Assembly: GCF_008642335.1 (NCBI RefSeq)
Contig: NZ_CP029191.1
Location: 3,410,001 to 3,474,000, forward strand
From: Streptomyces venezuelae
GTDB lineage: Bacteria > Actinomycetota > Actinomycetes > Streptomycetales > Streptomycetaceae
DNA length: 64,000 nucleotides
Direction of reading: 5' to 3'
Shown here: piece by piece, positions 25,837 through 33,259 of the stretch
How positions within the stretch are numbered: the first letter of the stretch is position 1
How the letters are laid out: each line of letters starts with the position of its first letter
Made by a program: the position numbers and the translations under genes
The notes under the pieces: model-generated
The model's input: only the letters and a program-made list of their open reading frames with translations
Told to the model about the DNA's origin: nothing
Database searches by the model: none

Positions 25837-25965
25837 GAACGCAGCGCACACCGGAAGAGGCACGACCGCAGCAGAACAACCGCATAGGCAGCATCTTCAT
25901 GAGCCCTCTCGACTGGCCCGCCGTCCCGGCCGAGGGGGCTCGGCCGTGCCCGGTCCGTACCGGCG

Positions 25966-26811
25966 TCACCTGAGGGCGTCGACGTACAGGTCCGTCCCCG
26001 GCACCGTGGGGATGAAGGGCGCCACCAGTTCCACCCGCCCGAGCCCCGACTCCGCGACCGCCTCGTCGCGCCCGGTGAAGTACGCCGCCCAGCAGTCCCG
26101 CGGGTCCTCCTGGAGGAACCACAGCAGTGTCAGCCGGGTGTCCACGCCCTCGACCTGTTTCACGTACGTCATCCGGTCCCCCGGCAGCGGCGTCGGCCGG
26201 AAGAGCGTGACCATGGCGGCGGGCGACCCCGCGAGCGCCCGCGGCAGGTGCCGGGCCCGCAGCCATTCGAGGAGTTCGGCGCGCTGCCCCGCCCCCTCGG
26301 CGTCGACGACTTCCAGGACCAGTCCCTTGTACGGGTGGTCGAGGGCGTGGAAGTCGCGGGGGCCCGCGGCGCCGTCGCGGTAGACGGTCGCCTCGTGGTC
26401 CTGGAAGGCGGTGAAGACGTGGGTGCGGGCCTGGTGGACGCGGCCGTCGCGGTTGAGGCGCTTGTTGATGCCGACGGTCCACTTCATGTGGTCGTCGTAG
26501 CGCCCCTCCGTCACCCAGTACGTGGAGAGGTAGCACCCCGCGGTGACCGGCTCGGCGATCGCGGACTTGTCGGGGTAGCGCAGGAGCTGGAGGTCGCGGG
26601 TGGCCACCCAGCGGCGCCCCGCGTACATCCAGGGCATGGCCATCGCGCCCGCGTAGTAGTGGTCGTCCTCGTACCAGCGGTTGTACGCGAACTCGTGCCC
26701 CGGGTGCGGCTCGACCATGGTGATCAGGGCGTGGCCCGGATGGACCCCGTAGGGGCCGACGGCGGCCAGCTCGGCGTAGACGTCGCTCCGGGTGTCCGGG
26801 TCATCACTCAC
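25966..26811 (-). CDS. EthD-like dimeric alpha-beta barrel protein, unknown
   Basis: A 281-residue protein that appears to contain two ferredoxin-like (dimeric alpha-beta barrel) halves. The first has FAYNRWYEDDHYYAGAMAM and the second LEWLRARHLPRALAGSP, the Trp/Tyr-Asp/Glu-His pattern of EthD-like proteins. These often assist oxygenases or bind hydrophobic intermediates. GTG 26811 follows AGGGGAGAGAC. It is divergent from an SDR gene and they share one perfect CTGACG-N3-CGTCAG operator, linking it to the catabolic genes at 43-60 kb. Function in that pathway is inferred from the operator alone. Confidence 0.75.
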   Translation of the reverse strand: MSDDPDTRSDVYAELAAVGPYGVHPGHALITMVEPHPGHEFAYNRWYEDDHYYAGAMAMPWMYAGRRWVATRDLQLLRYPDKSAIAEPVTAGCYLSTYWVTEGRYDDHMKWTVGINKRLNRDGRVHQARTHVFTAFQDHEATVYRDGAAGPRDFHALDHPYKGLVLEVVDAEGAGQRAELLEWLRARHLPRALAGSPAAMVTLFRPTPLPGDRMTYVKQVEGVDTRLTLLWFLQEDPRDCWAAYFTGRDEAVAESGLGRVELVAPFIPTVPGTDLYVDALR

Positions 26812-26848
26812 GTCTCTCCCCTTCCTTCCTCCGATGCTCGCCCATACT

Positions 26849-26863
26849 CTGACGCCCCGTCAG
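26849..26863. promoter_or_regulatory. operator CTGACGCCCCGTCAG (perfect)
   Basis: A perfect 6-3-6 palindrome between divergent genes, 38 bases from the EthD-like start and 29 from the SDR start. The same sequence class recurs at five promoters between 47.9 and 58.3 kb. The size and symmetry fit a TetR-family repressor site. Confidence 0.75.
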
Positions 26864-26891
26864 CAAAACTGCCAGAGCCGGGAGGCGCCCC

Positions 26892-27686
26892 ATGCAGTCG
26901 TCGCTCCTCGAGGGAAAGACCGTCGTCGTCTCGGGCGTCGGCGCCGGGCTCGGCCACCAGGTCGCGGCGGCGGTGGTGCGCGACGGCGGCCACGTCGTGC
27001 TCGGGGCGCGCACGGAGGCGAACCTCGCCAAGACGGCCGCCGAGATCGACCCCGAGGGCGCCCGCGCCGCCTACAAGGTCACGGACATCACGGACGAGCG
27101 CCAATGCGAGGCCCTCGCGGAGCTTGCGGTGGAACGCTTCGGCGGGATCGACGCGGTCGTCCATGTCGCCGCCTGGGACAGCCACTTCGGCGGCCTGGAG
27201 GACGCGGACTTCGCCACCTGGGAGCAGGTCATCAACGTCAATCTCCTCGGCACCCTGCGCATGACGCGCGCCTGCCTGCCGGCGCTCAGGGAGCGGACCG
27301 GCGGCTCGGTGGTGTTCATCGGCACGCAGTCGGCGATCGCGGCGCCCTCACAGGTGCGGCAGGCGGCGTACGGCGCGTCGAAGGGCGCGCTGACCTCGGC
27401 GATGTACTCGCTGGCGCACGAGCTCGGCCCGGACCGCATCCGGGTCAACACCGTGCTGCCGGGCTGGATGTGGGGCCCGCCGGTCGAGGCGTACGTCCAG
27501 TTCACCGCGCACACCGAGGGCGTACCGGAGGACGAGGTCCTGGACCGCCTCGCGGCGCGCATGGCGCTGCCGGACCTGGCCACGGACGGGGACGTGGCGG
27601 ACGCGGTGGTGTTCCTCGCGTCGGACCGGGCGCGGTCGATCACGGGTCAGTCGCTGCTGGTCAACGCGGGGGAGATCATGCGGTAG
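26892..27686 (+). CDS. SDR-family oxidoreductase
   Basis: A 264-residue short-chain dehydrogenase. The nucleotide-binding motif is VVVSGVGAGLGHQ, the NAG-equivalent reads HVAAWDS, and the catalytic Tyr-x-x-x-Lys is YGASKGAL after a Ser-containing FIGTQSAIA. The VSGVGAGLG form with a small acidic pocket suggests NAD(H). ATG 26892 follows GGGAGG by seven bases. Shares the operator with the divergent EthD-like gene, so it is probably induced with the CoA-linked catabolic genes further right. Confidence 0.9.
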   Translation: MQSSLLEGKTVVVSGVGAGLGHQVAAAVVRDGGHVVLGARTEANLAKTAAEIDPEGARAAYKVTDITDERQCEALAELAVERFGGIDAVVHVAAWDSHFGGLEDADFATWEQVINVNLLGTLRMTRACLPALRERTGGSVVFIGTQSAIAAPSQVRQAAYGASKGALTSAMYSLAHELGPDRIRVNTVLPGWMWGPPVEAYVQFTAHTEGVPEDEVLDRLAARMALPDLATDGDVADAVVFLASDRARSITGQSLLVNAGEIMR

Positions 27687-27930
27687 CCGGGGCGGCGGGG
27701 ACGCGCGAGGGCCGTACGGGAGGCAACTTCCGTACGGCTTTCGTGCGTTCGGGGGCAGATGCGGTGCGGTCATGTACGTGAACGAAGGTCAGCTCGACGA
27801 ACGATTTTACTTGCTCTTGACTCAGCGACAGGTTGTCGTCGACTGGCGCCCGAACCCACGATGAGCGGGCACTTCTGGGCCGCTCTCGTCCCCATCGGCC
27901 CGTTCACCAGGCGGACCCCTGGAGGGCCAT

Positions 27931-29490
27931 ATGAACAGTCTCGACTGGGCGGTGCTCATCGGCCACTTCGGCGTGATGGTCGCCATCGGCGTGTGGTCCC
28001 ACAAGCGGGTCGACAACGTCAGCGACTTCTTCACGGCCGGCGGGAAGATGCCGTGGTGGCTGTCCGGCATCTCGCACCACATGTCGGGCTACAGCGCGGT
28101 GATGTTCACCGGGTACGCGGGCATCGCGTACACCTACGGCGTGACGTCCTTCGTCACCTGGTCCTTCCCCATCGCGCTCGGCATCGCCATCGGCGCCCGG
28201 CTCTTCGCGCCCCGGATCAACCGGCTGCGCTCACGCCTGCACGTGGCCTCGCCGCTGGAGTACCTGAAGAACCGCTACAACCTGCCGACCCAGCAGGCAC
28301 TCGCCTGGTCGGGCATGCTCCTGAAGATCGTGGACGTGGGCGCCAAGTGGGCGGCGATCGCGACGCTCTTGTCCGTCTTCACCGGCGTCTCCCTCAATCA
28401 GGGCATCCTCGTCACCGGCGTCATCACGGCGATCTACTGCACGATCGGCGGGCTCTGGGCCGACGCGCTGACGGAGCTCGGCCAGTTCATCATCCAGCTC
28501 CTCGCGGGCATCGCGATGTTCGTGGCGGTCGTCGCCGAGCTCGGGCCGCACGGCGGGTTCTTCGGCGTCTGGGACGAGCCCGAGCTCGCGGGCCACGGCA
28601 AGCCGCTGGTCGGCCCCTACGGCACGGTCTTCCTGCTCGCGTTCCTGTTCATCAAGCTCTTCGAGTACAACGGCGGCATGCTCAACCAGGCGCAGCGCTA
28701 CATGGCGACCGCCAACGCGAAGGAGGCGGCGCGCTCCGCGAGACTCTCCGCGATCCTGTGGCTGGTCTGGCCCGTCGTCCTCTTCTTCCCCATGTGGATG
28801 TCGCCGCTGCTGGTCGACGCGGAGAAGCCGGACGGTTCGGACGCGTACGCGCTGATGACGGAACAACTGCTTCCGCACGGCCTGTTGGGCCTGGTCATCG
28901 TCGGCTTCTTCTCGCACACCATGGCCATGTGCTCGTCCGACGCCAACGCGATCGCGGCGGTCTTCACGCGGGACGTGGCGCCCGCGTTCTCCGCGAAGGC
29001 GCGGGCCTGGACGGAGCGCAAGGGTCTCATCGCGGCCCGCCTCACCACGGTGGTCTTCCTCGGCCTGTCCATGGCGGTGGCCACGCAGGTCAACTCCCCC
29101 ACGTTCAAGGACATCATCACGGTCGTCATCAAGTGGGTGGCCGGCCTGATGGGACCGATCGCGATCCCGATGATGCTGGGCCTGCTGCGCACGTTCCGGA
29201 AGTCCGGTCCGACGGCGGCGCTCACCAGTTGGGCGGCGGGCCTTTTCGCCTTCTACCTGGTCAACTACCCGATCGACGAGGCGGTGTCGGGCGGGGTCGC
29301 CCTCGAGTACCAGGTGTCGATCCCGCTGGCCGTCTCCCTCGTCCTCTACGTCGTCATCGGCTACGTGAAGCCGGAGGACACGCCGGAGCGGGATGCTCTC
29401 ATCGAGCGGATCAATACGGACGGCGACGCGTCCGGTGCGGCGGTCGTGCCTGCGCCTTCGCAGCCGCGGGGGGATGCGGTGGCCCCGTAG
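27931..29490 (+). CDS. sodium:solute symporter (SSS family)
   Basis: A 519-residue transporter with about 12-13 membrane segments. The start DWAVLIGHFGVMVAIGVW, the unwound TM1 region GGKMPWWLSGISHHMSGYSAVMFTG split across two helices and the LFIKLFEYNGGMLNQAQRYM loop are of the sodium:solute symporter type, nearest to the sugar/organic-acid branch. The substrate is unknown. GGAGG lies before ATG 27931. The 244-base upstream stretch contains no gene; a CGACA-GGT-TGTCG inverted repeat (27826-27838) is a possible regulatory site. It converges on the MFS gene across two large palindromes. Confidence 0.88.
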   Translation: MNSLDWAVLIGHFGVMVAIGVWSHKRVDNVSDFFTAGGKMPWWLSGISHHMSGYSAVMFTGYAGIAYTYGVTSFVTWSFPIALGIAIGARLFAPRINRLRSRLHVASPLEYLKNRYNLPTQQALAWSGMLLKIVDVGAKWAAIATLLSVFTGVSLNQGILVTGVITAIYCTIGGLWADALTELGQFIIQLLAGIAMFVAVVAELGPHGGFFGVWDEPELAGHGKPLVGPYGTVFLLAFLFIKLFEYNGGMLNQAQRYMATANAKEAARSARLSAILWLVWPVVLFFPMWMSPLLVDAEKPDGSDAYALMTEQLLPHGLLGLVIVGFFSHTMAMCSSDANAIAAVFTRDVAPAFSAKARAWTERKGLIAARLTTVVFLGLSMAVATQVNSPTFKDIITVVIKWVAGLMGPIAIPMMLGLLRTFRKSGPTAALTSWAAGLFAFYLVNYPIDEAVSGGVALEYQVSIPLAVSLVLYVVIGYVKPEDTPERDALIERINTDGDASGAAVVPAPSQPRGDAVAP

Positions 29491-29513
29491 GGGGCGGGCG
29501 GACTGCGTCCCGT

Positions 29514-29632
29514 CAGGGGCGCGGGGAACTGCGCGCTCAGCACGCGAAAAGCCGCAGCCGCGTCTGCGGGGATCCCGGCAGACGCGACTGCGGCTTGTTT
29601 CCTGGTTGCTCGCGCAGTTCCCCGCGCCCCTG
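29514..29632. repeat. nested palindrome, copy 1
   Basis: A perfect 22-base inverted repeat (arms 29514-29535 and 29611-29632, beginning CAGGGGCGCGGGGAAC) encloses a second stem AAGCCGCAG...CTGCGGCTT around a GGATCC centre. It probably ends transcription from both sides. The outer arm is the common Streptomyces GGGGCGCGGGGAACTGCGCG dispersed element. Confidence 0.8.
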
Positions 29633-29660
29633 AAGCGGCTCCGCCGCTCAGGTGGCCTTA

Positions 29661-29774
29661 GGGGCGCGGGGAACTGCGCGGCCAGCCACAGAAAAGCCGC
29701 AGACGCGTCTGCCGGGATCCCGGCAAGCGCGGCTGCGGCTTGTTTTCGGTTGCTCGCGCAGTTCCCCGCGCCCC
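29661..29774. repeat. nested palindrome, copy 2
   Basis: The same structure repeated: arms 29661-29680 and 29755-29774 (GGGGCGCGGGGAACTGCGCG and its complement), with the inner AAAAGCCGCAG stem. The right arm touches the stop codon of the MFS gene. The two copies differ at several inner bases, with compensating changes in places. Confidence 0.8.
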
Positions 29775-31256
29775 TTACGGGGCTCCCACCCGCTCCGGTA
29801 CGGGCGCCGGGGCCGTCGAGGGCTTCGGAGCGTGGTGGGGCCTGAGGCCCAGGAGGGCCACGGTCACCACCAGGGCGAACGCGGCGCCCGCGATGGCGAA
29901 GCTCAGGGTGAACTGGCTCTCCTGGGGGAGGGCCGGCATACCCGCGGGAAGCGCAATCGTCTTCGACGCGAGCAGTGACGTGATCATCGCGCTGGCGACC
30001 GCGCTGCCCACGGAGCGGGAGATGGAGTTGATGCCGTTGGCGATGCCCGTCTGGTGGGCGGGCACGCTGGCGACGATGAGCGCGGGCATCGACGCGTACC
30101 CGAAGCTGATCGCGAGACCGATGACCATGCCCGCACCGATGACGGACGCACTCGTGTCGTGCGCCAGGGTCAGCCACGCGAAGCCGGCCACGCCGAACGC
30201 GGCGCCGACCGCGAGCGTGACGCGCGCGCCGATCCGGCGGACCAGGATCCCACCGAACTGGGCGGCGAGCAGCGAGACGATCGTCGTGGGCAGCAGGTAG
30301 ACGACGGAGGCGCCGAGCACCGACGCGCCGAACCCGTACCCGGCGATGTCCTCGGGCATCTGCACGAGGTACGAGACGCCGATGAACTGGGCGAACATCG
30401 CGAAGCCGAGGAGCAGTCCGGCCAGGTTGGTGAAGAGGACGGGGCGGTGGGCGAACATCTTCATGTCGACCATCGGCTCCTTGACCTTCAGTTCGGTCAG
30501 GACCCACACGCCTGCCATGACCACGGCGCCCGCGAAGGAGCCGAGGGTGCGGCCCGAGGTCCAGCCCCACTCGTGGCCCTGCGAGATCGGCAGGAGCAGC
30601 AGGACGAGGAGCAGCGCGAGCGTGCCCGCGCCGAGCCAGTCGGTGCGGCCGCCGGTCTTGGAGCGGGAGGCGGGGACGGCGAACACGACGCCGACGAGGG
30701 CGGCCACGGCGAGTACGACCGCCAGCCAGAACACGCGGTGGTAGTCCGGGTCCGAGCCCTGGGTCAGCAGGCCCGCGCCCACGAGGGCGAGGCCGCTGCC
30801 GAACGCGAGCGTGCCGCTGACCAGTGCCATCGCGCCGTGGAGCTTGGCGGGCCTGATCTCCTCGCGGAGCACGGAGAGCGCGAGCGGGAAGATCGCGGTG
30901 GCGGCACCCTGCATGATCCGGCCGACGATCAGCCAGGTCAGGGAGGTCGTCGTCGCGGCAAGCACCGAGCCCGCGATCATCACGAGCAGCACGCCGATCA
31001 GCGTGGGCTTCTTGCCGTGCTGGTCGCCGAAGCGGCCGAGCAGCGGGGTGAAGACGGCCGCGGAGAGCAGCGTGGCGGTGGTCACCCAGCTGACGCCCGC
31101 GGTCGTGGCGTCCAGGTCCTTCTGGATGATCGACAGGATCGGCACGACCAGGGTCTGCATCATCGAGACGACCATGGCGGCGAGCCCGAGGACCAGGACG
31201 ACGGCGGTCTGTCCGGTGGGTTTCGGCGGGGCCGCGTGCGGCTGTGCGTAGGACAC
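29775..31256 (-). CDS. MFS drug efflux transporter (DHA2, 14-TM type)
   Basis: A 493-residue transporter with 14 predicted membrane segments. Motif A appears as LLGRFGDQHGKKPTLIG near residue 72 and the antiporter motif C-like GSGLALVGAG near 155, both typical of DHA2 multidrug exporters. GTG 31256 is the only good start. It is divergent from a MarR gene with MarR-type inverted repeats in between, so the regulator almost surely controls this exporter, released by its substrate or a related phenolic compound. Confidence 0.9.
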   Translation of the reverse strand: MSYAQPHAAPPKPTGQTAVVLVLGLAAMVVSMMQTLVVPILSIIQKDLDATTAGVSWVTTATLLSAAVFTPLLGRFGDQHGKKPTLIGVLLVMIAGSVLAATTTSLTWLIVGRIMQGAATAIFPLALSVLREEIRPAKLHGAMALVSGTLAFGSGLALVGAGLLTQGSDPDYHRVFWLAVVLAVAALVGVVFAVPASRSKTGGRTDWLGAGTLALLLVLLLLPISQGHEWGWTSGRTLGSFAGAVVMAGVWVLTELKVKEPMVDMKMFAHRPVLFTNLAGLLLGFAMFAQFIGVSYLVQMPEDIAGYGFGASVLGASVVYLLPTTIVSLLAAQFGGILVRRIGARVTLAVGAAFGVAGFAWLTLAHDTSASVIGAGMVIGLAISFGYASMPALIVASVPAHQTGIANGINSISRSVGSAVASAMITSLLASKTIALPAGMPALPQESQFTLSFAIAGAAFALVVTVALLGLRPHHAPKPSTAPAPVPERVGAP

Positions 31257-31313
31257 GGTGGTTTCTTCTCCAGCTGCTCAACTGCCTGAGGCCCCGATGC
31301 TTGAAGACCTCGA

Positions 31314-31332
31314 TACTTGAGTACTTCAAGTA
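31314..31332. promoter_or_regulatory. MarR-type operator TACTTGA-N5-TCAAGTA
   Basis: A perfect 7-5-7 inverted repeat in the 139-base gap between the divergent MFS and MarR genes. The TTGA...TCAA core is the usual form for this family. Confidence 0.75.
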
Positions 31333-31350
31333 ACTCGACAGACGGTAAGC

Positions 31351-31363
31351 CTCAATATTTGAG
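31351..31363. promoter_or_regulatory. second inverted repeat CTCAATATTTGAG
   Basis: A perfect 5-3-5 inverted repeat, AT-rich in a GC-rich genome, 33 bases before the MarR start. It may overlap the MarR promoter, giving autoregulation. Confidence 0.6.
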
Positions 31364-31395
31364 ATCGTCAAGTTTTATGGCGTAAGGTGGCTCAC

Positions 31396-31854
31396 ATGTC
31401 TGGATCACCGAGCGGCCCGAGCGGCGACAAGGCCCGGCTCATGGAGCTCCTCGCGGTGTCGCTCCGTGCGTACTACGCGGACTTCACGGAGGCCTCGGCG
31501 GCCGAGAACCTCACCGCGAGCCAGGGCAAGACGCTGAGCGTGCTGCGTCAGGGCCCCGCCGCGATGCGGGCCCTCGCCCGGTCGCTGTCCTGCGACGCCT
31601 CCAACATCACCGGGATCATCGACCGCCTGGAGAAGCGCGGCCTGGTCCACCGGGAGCCGAGCCCCACCGACCGCCGCGTCAAGAACGTCGTGCTCACCCC
31701 CGAGGGCGAGCGGGCCATCGACGCGATCCGCGCCAACATGCACGCCACGATGGCCGGTCTGGACGCCCTGGACGACGCCGAGCGCGCCACCCTCCACGAC
31801 CTCCTGAGCCGCACGTTCGAGGCGGCGTCGGCCGCTGCGACCGCCCAGGCCTAG
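31396..31854 (+). CDS. MarR-family transcriptional regulator
   Basis: A 152-residue winged-helix repressor. The recognition helix lies in LSCDASNITGIIDRLEKRGLV and the wing is REPSPTDRRVKNVVLT, the DxRxxxxxLT signature with Lys for the usual variable position. ATG 31396 has AAGGTGG six bases upstream; the GTG at 31387 overlaps that site and is rejected. It is divergent from the DHA2 exporter, its probable target. Confidence 0.9.
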   Translation: MSGSPSGPSGDKARLMELLAVSLRAYYADFTEASAAENLTASQGKTLSVLRQGPAAMRALARSLSCDASNITGIIDRLEKRGLVHREPSPTDRRVKNVVLTPEGERAIDAIRANMHATMAGLDALDDAERATLHDLLSRTFEAASAAATAQA

Positions 31855-31881
31855 GGCGACACAGGCCCTGGGAGCCGTCGG

Positions 31882-33000
31882 TCACGCCCGCGGGTAGCGG
31901 GCCAGCCAGCCCGGCGACGAGAGCGCGGGGCCGTGCAGCGCGGGTCCCTGCGTCATCTCCATGGCGAAGTCGTCCGCCAGTTCCAGGATCGTGGGGCGGC
32001 CCTCCAGCTCGGTCAGCCACCCCGGCGGCAGCGCGGTCTCCCCGTGCAGCGCGCCGAGCAGCGCCCCGCACAGCGCGCCGCAGGCCGCCGACGCCCCGCC
32101 GTGGTTCACGGCGAGCCGCAGCCCGTGCCGGAGGTCCTCGCCCACGAGGGCGCAGTACACGGCCCCGGCCAGGACCCCCTCGGCCGTGCCGTCCCCGATC
32201 AACTCCTCCACGCGCGTGGGCGTGGGCATGCCCTGCCGCACGGCGCCCAGCGCGTGCCGGAGCGCCTCCGCGACGGGCTGGTGCCCCGGGCGCGTGGCGA
32301 GCAGGGCCAGGCACCGCTGGATCGCGCCGTCCAGGGACTCCCCGCGGGCCAGGCCGTGCACGATGACCGTGTGGGCGCCCGCCGCGAGATGGGCGGTGGG
32401 ATGGCCGTGCGTCTGGACGGCGCACTCGACGGCCAACTGCAGGACGAGCTGCGGCTCCCAGCCGACGAGGAGACCGAACGGCGCGGATCTGACGGCGGCC
32501 TCCGCGCCGCGCTCGTCGGGGTTCTTGGGAGCGTCGAGGGTGCCCATCACCGCGTCGCCGAGCCCCGTCAGGCAGGCGCGGGACGGGTTCCGCCGCGCGT
32601 ACAGCCACTCCTCGCGGGCCAGCCAGCCGTCCTCCTCGCGCCGCTCGTCCGGGCCCCAGTCGCTCTGCGTCGCGGCCCAGCGGCGGTAGGCGCGGTGCAG
32701 GTCGGTCGGCGGGTGCCAGGCGCCGGTGTCGCGGCGCACCTGGGCGCGTATGAGCCCGTCGACGGTGAAGAGGGTGAGCTGGGTGCCCGCGGTGACGGCG
32801 CCGCGGCGGCCGTGGGCGGGGGCGGGCTCGGTGAGGCCCTCGGCGCCGTGGGCCTCACGAATCGCGTCGAGCGTGAGCCCGTCGACGGGCGCGCCCAGCG
32901 CGTCGCCCACGGCGGCCCCGAGGAGCGTGCCGCGGACCCGGCTCCGGAAGTCCTGCTGCTCGGCGCGGCCCCAGACACCGGTGGCTGCTGCGGTACCCAC
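31882..33000 (-). CDS. ADP-ribosylglycohydrolase-fold protein, predicted inactive
   Basis: A 372-residue member of the DraG / ADP-ribosylglycohydrolase family. The opening RGTLLGAAVGDALGAPVDG and the overall length are typical. However, the first metal motif, normally TDDT, reads TAGT (70-73), and the second, normally GDSDS or GDTDT, reads GGASA (301-305) in AVNHGGASAACG. All aspartates that hold the catalytic Mg2+ are therefore missing. The protein may bind ADP-ribosyl groups without removing them. GTG 33000 follows GGGAGG. Its upstream neighbour is a STAND-like ATPase on the same strand. Confidence 0.85.
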   Translation of the reverse strand: MGTAAATGVWGRAEQQDFRSRVRGTLLGAAVGDALGAPVDGLTLDAIREAHGAEGLTEPAPAHGRRGAVTAGTQLTLFTVDGLIRAQVRRDTGAWHPPTDLHRAYRRWAATQSDWGPDERREEDGWLAREEWLYARRNPSRACLTGLGDAVMGTLDAPKNPDERGAEAAVRSAPFGLLVGWEPQLVLQLAVECAVQTHGHPTAHLAAGAHTVIVHGLARGESLDGAIQRCLALLATRPGHQPVAEALRHALGAVRQGMPTPTRVEELIGDGTAEGVLAGAVYCALVGEDLRHGLRLAVNHGGASAACGALCGALLGALHGETALPPGWLTELEGRPTILELADDFAMEMTQGPALHGPALSSPGWLARYPRA

Positions 33001-33259
33001 GCGGGCCTCCCTCGGTGCGGTGACGTGCCGTGACGTGCCTCGTCGCACCCCGACCGGTTGCGACTTCGCAGCACTGTAATCGACCGGGAACGATCGGTTC
33101 AGGCCCGAAGAGGTATGCGAAGAGTCGCCCTTGAGGTCGCATTTGAACGACGTTCACGTGAGCTTCGCGGTAGCTACGGAATTGTCGGTTCCGGGACGTG
33201 TGTCACGGCCGTCGCCGCGTACTGGTCGGCGCGTACGTCGCCGTGTACGTCGCCGCGCA

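Noticed and set aside
28231..31371. A 1046-residue minus-strand frame
   Set aside because: Shadow of the SSS symporter and MFS genes in a GC-rich genome; it runs through the two palindromes and has no recognisable domain.
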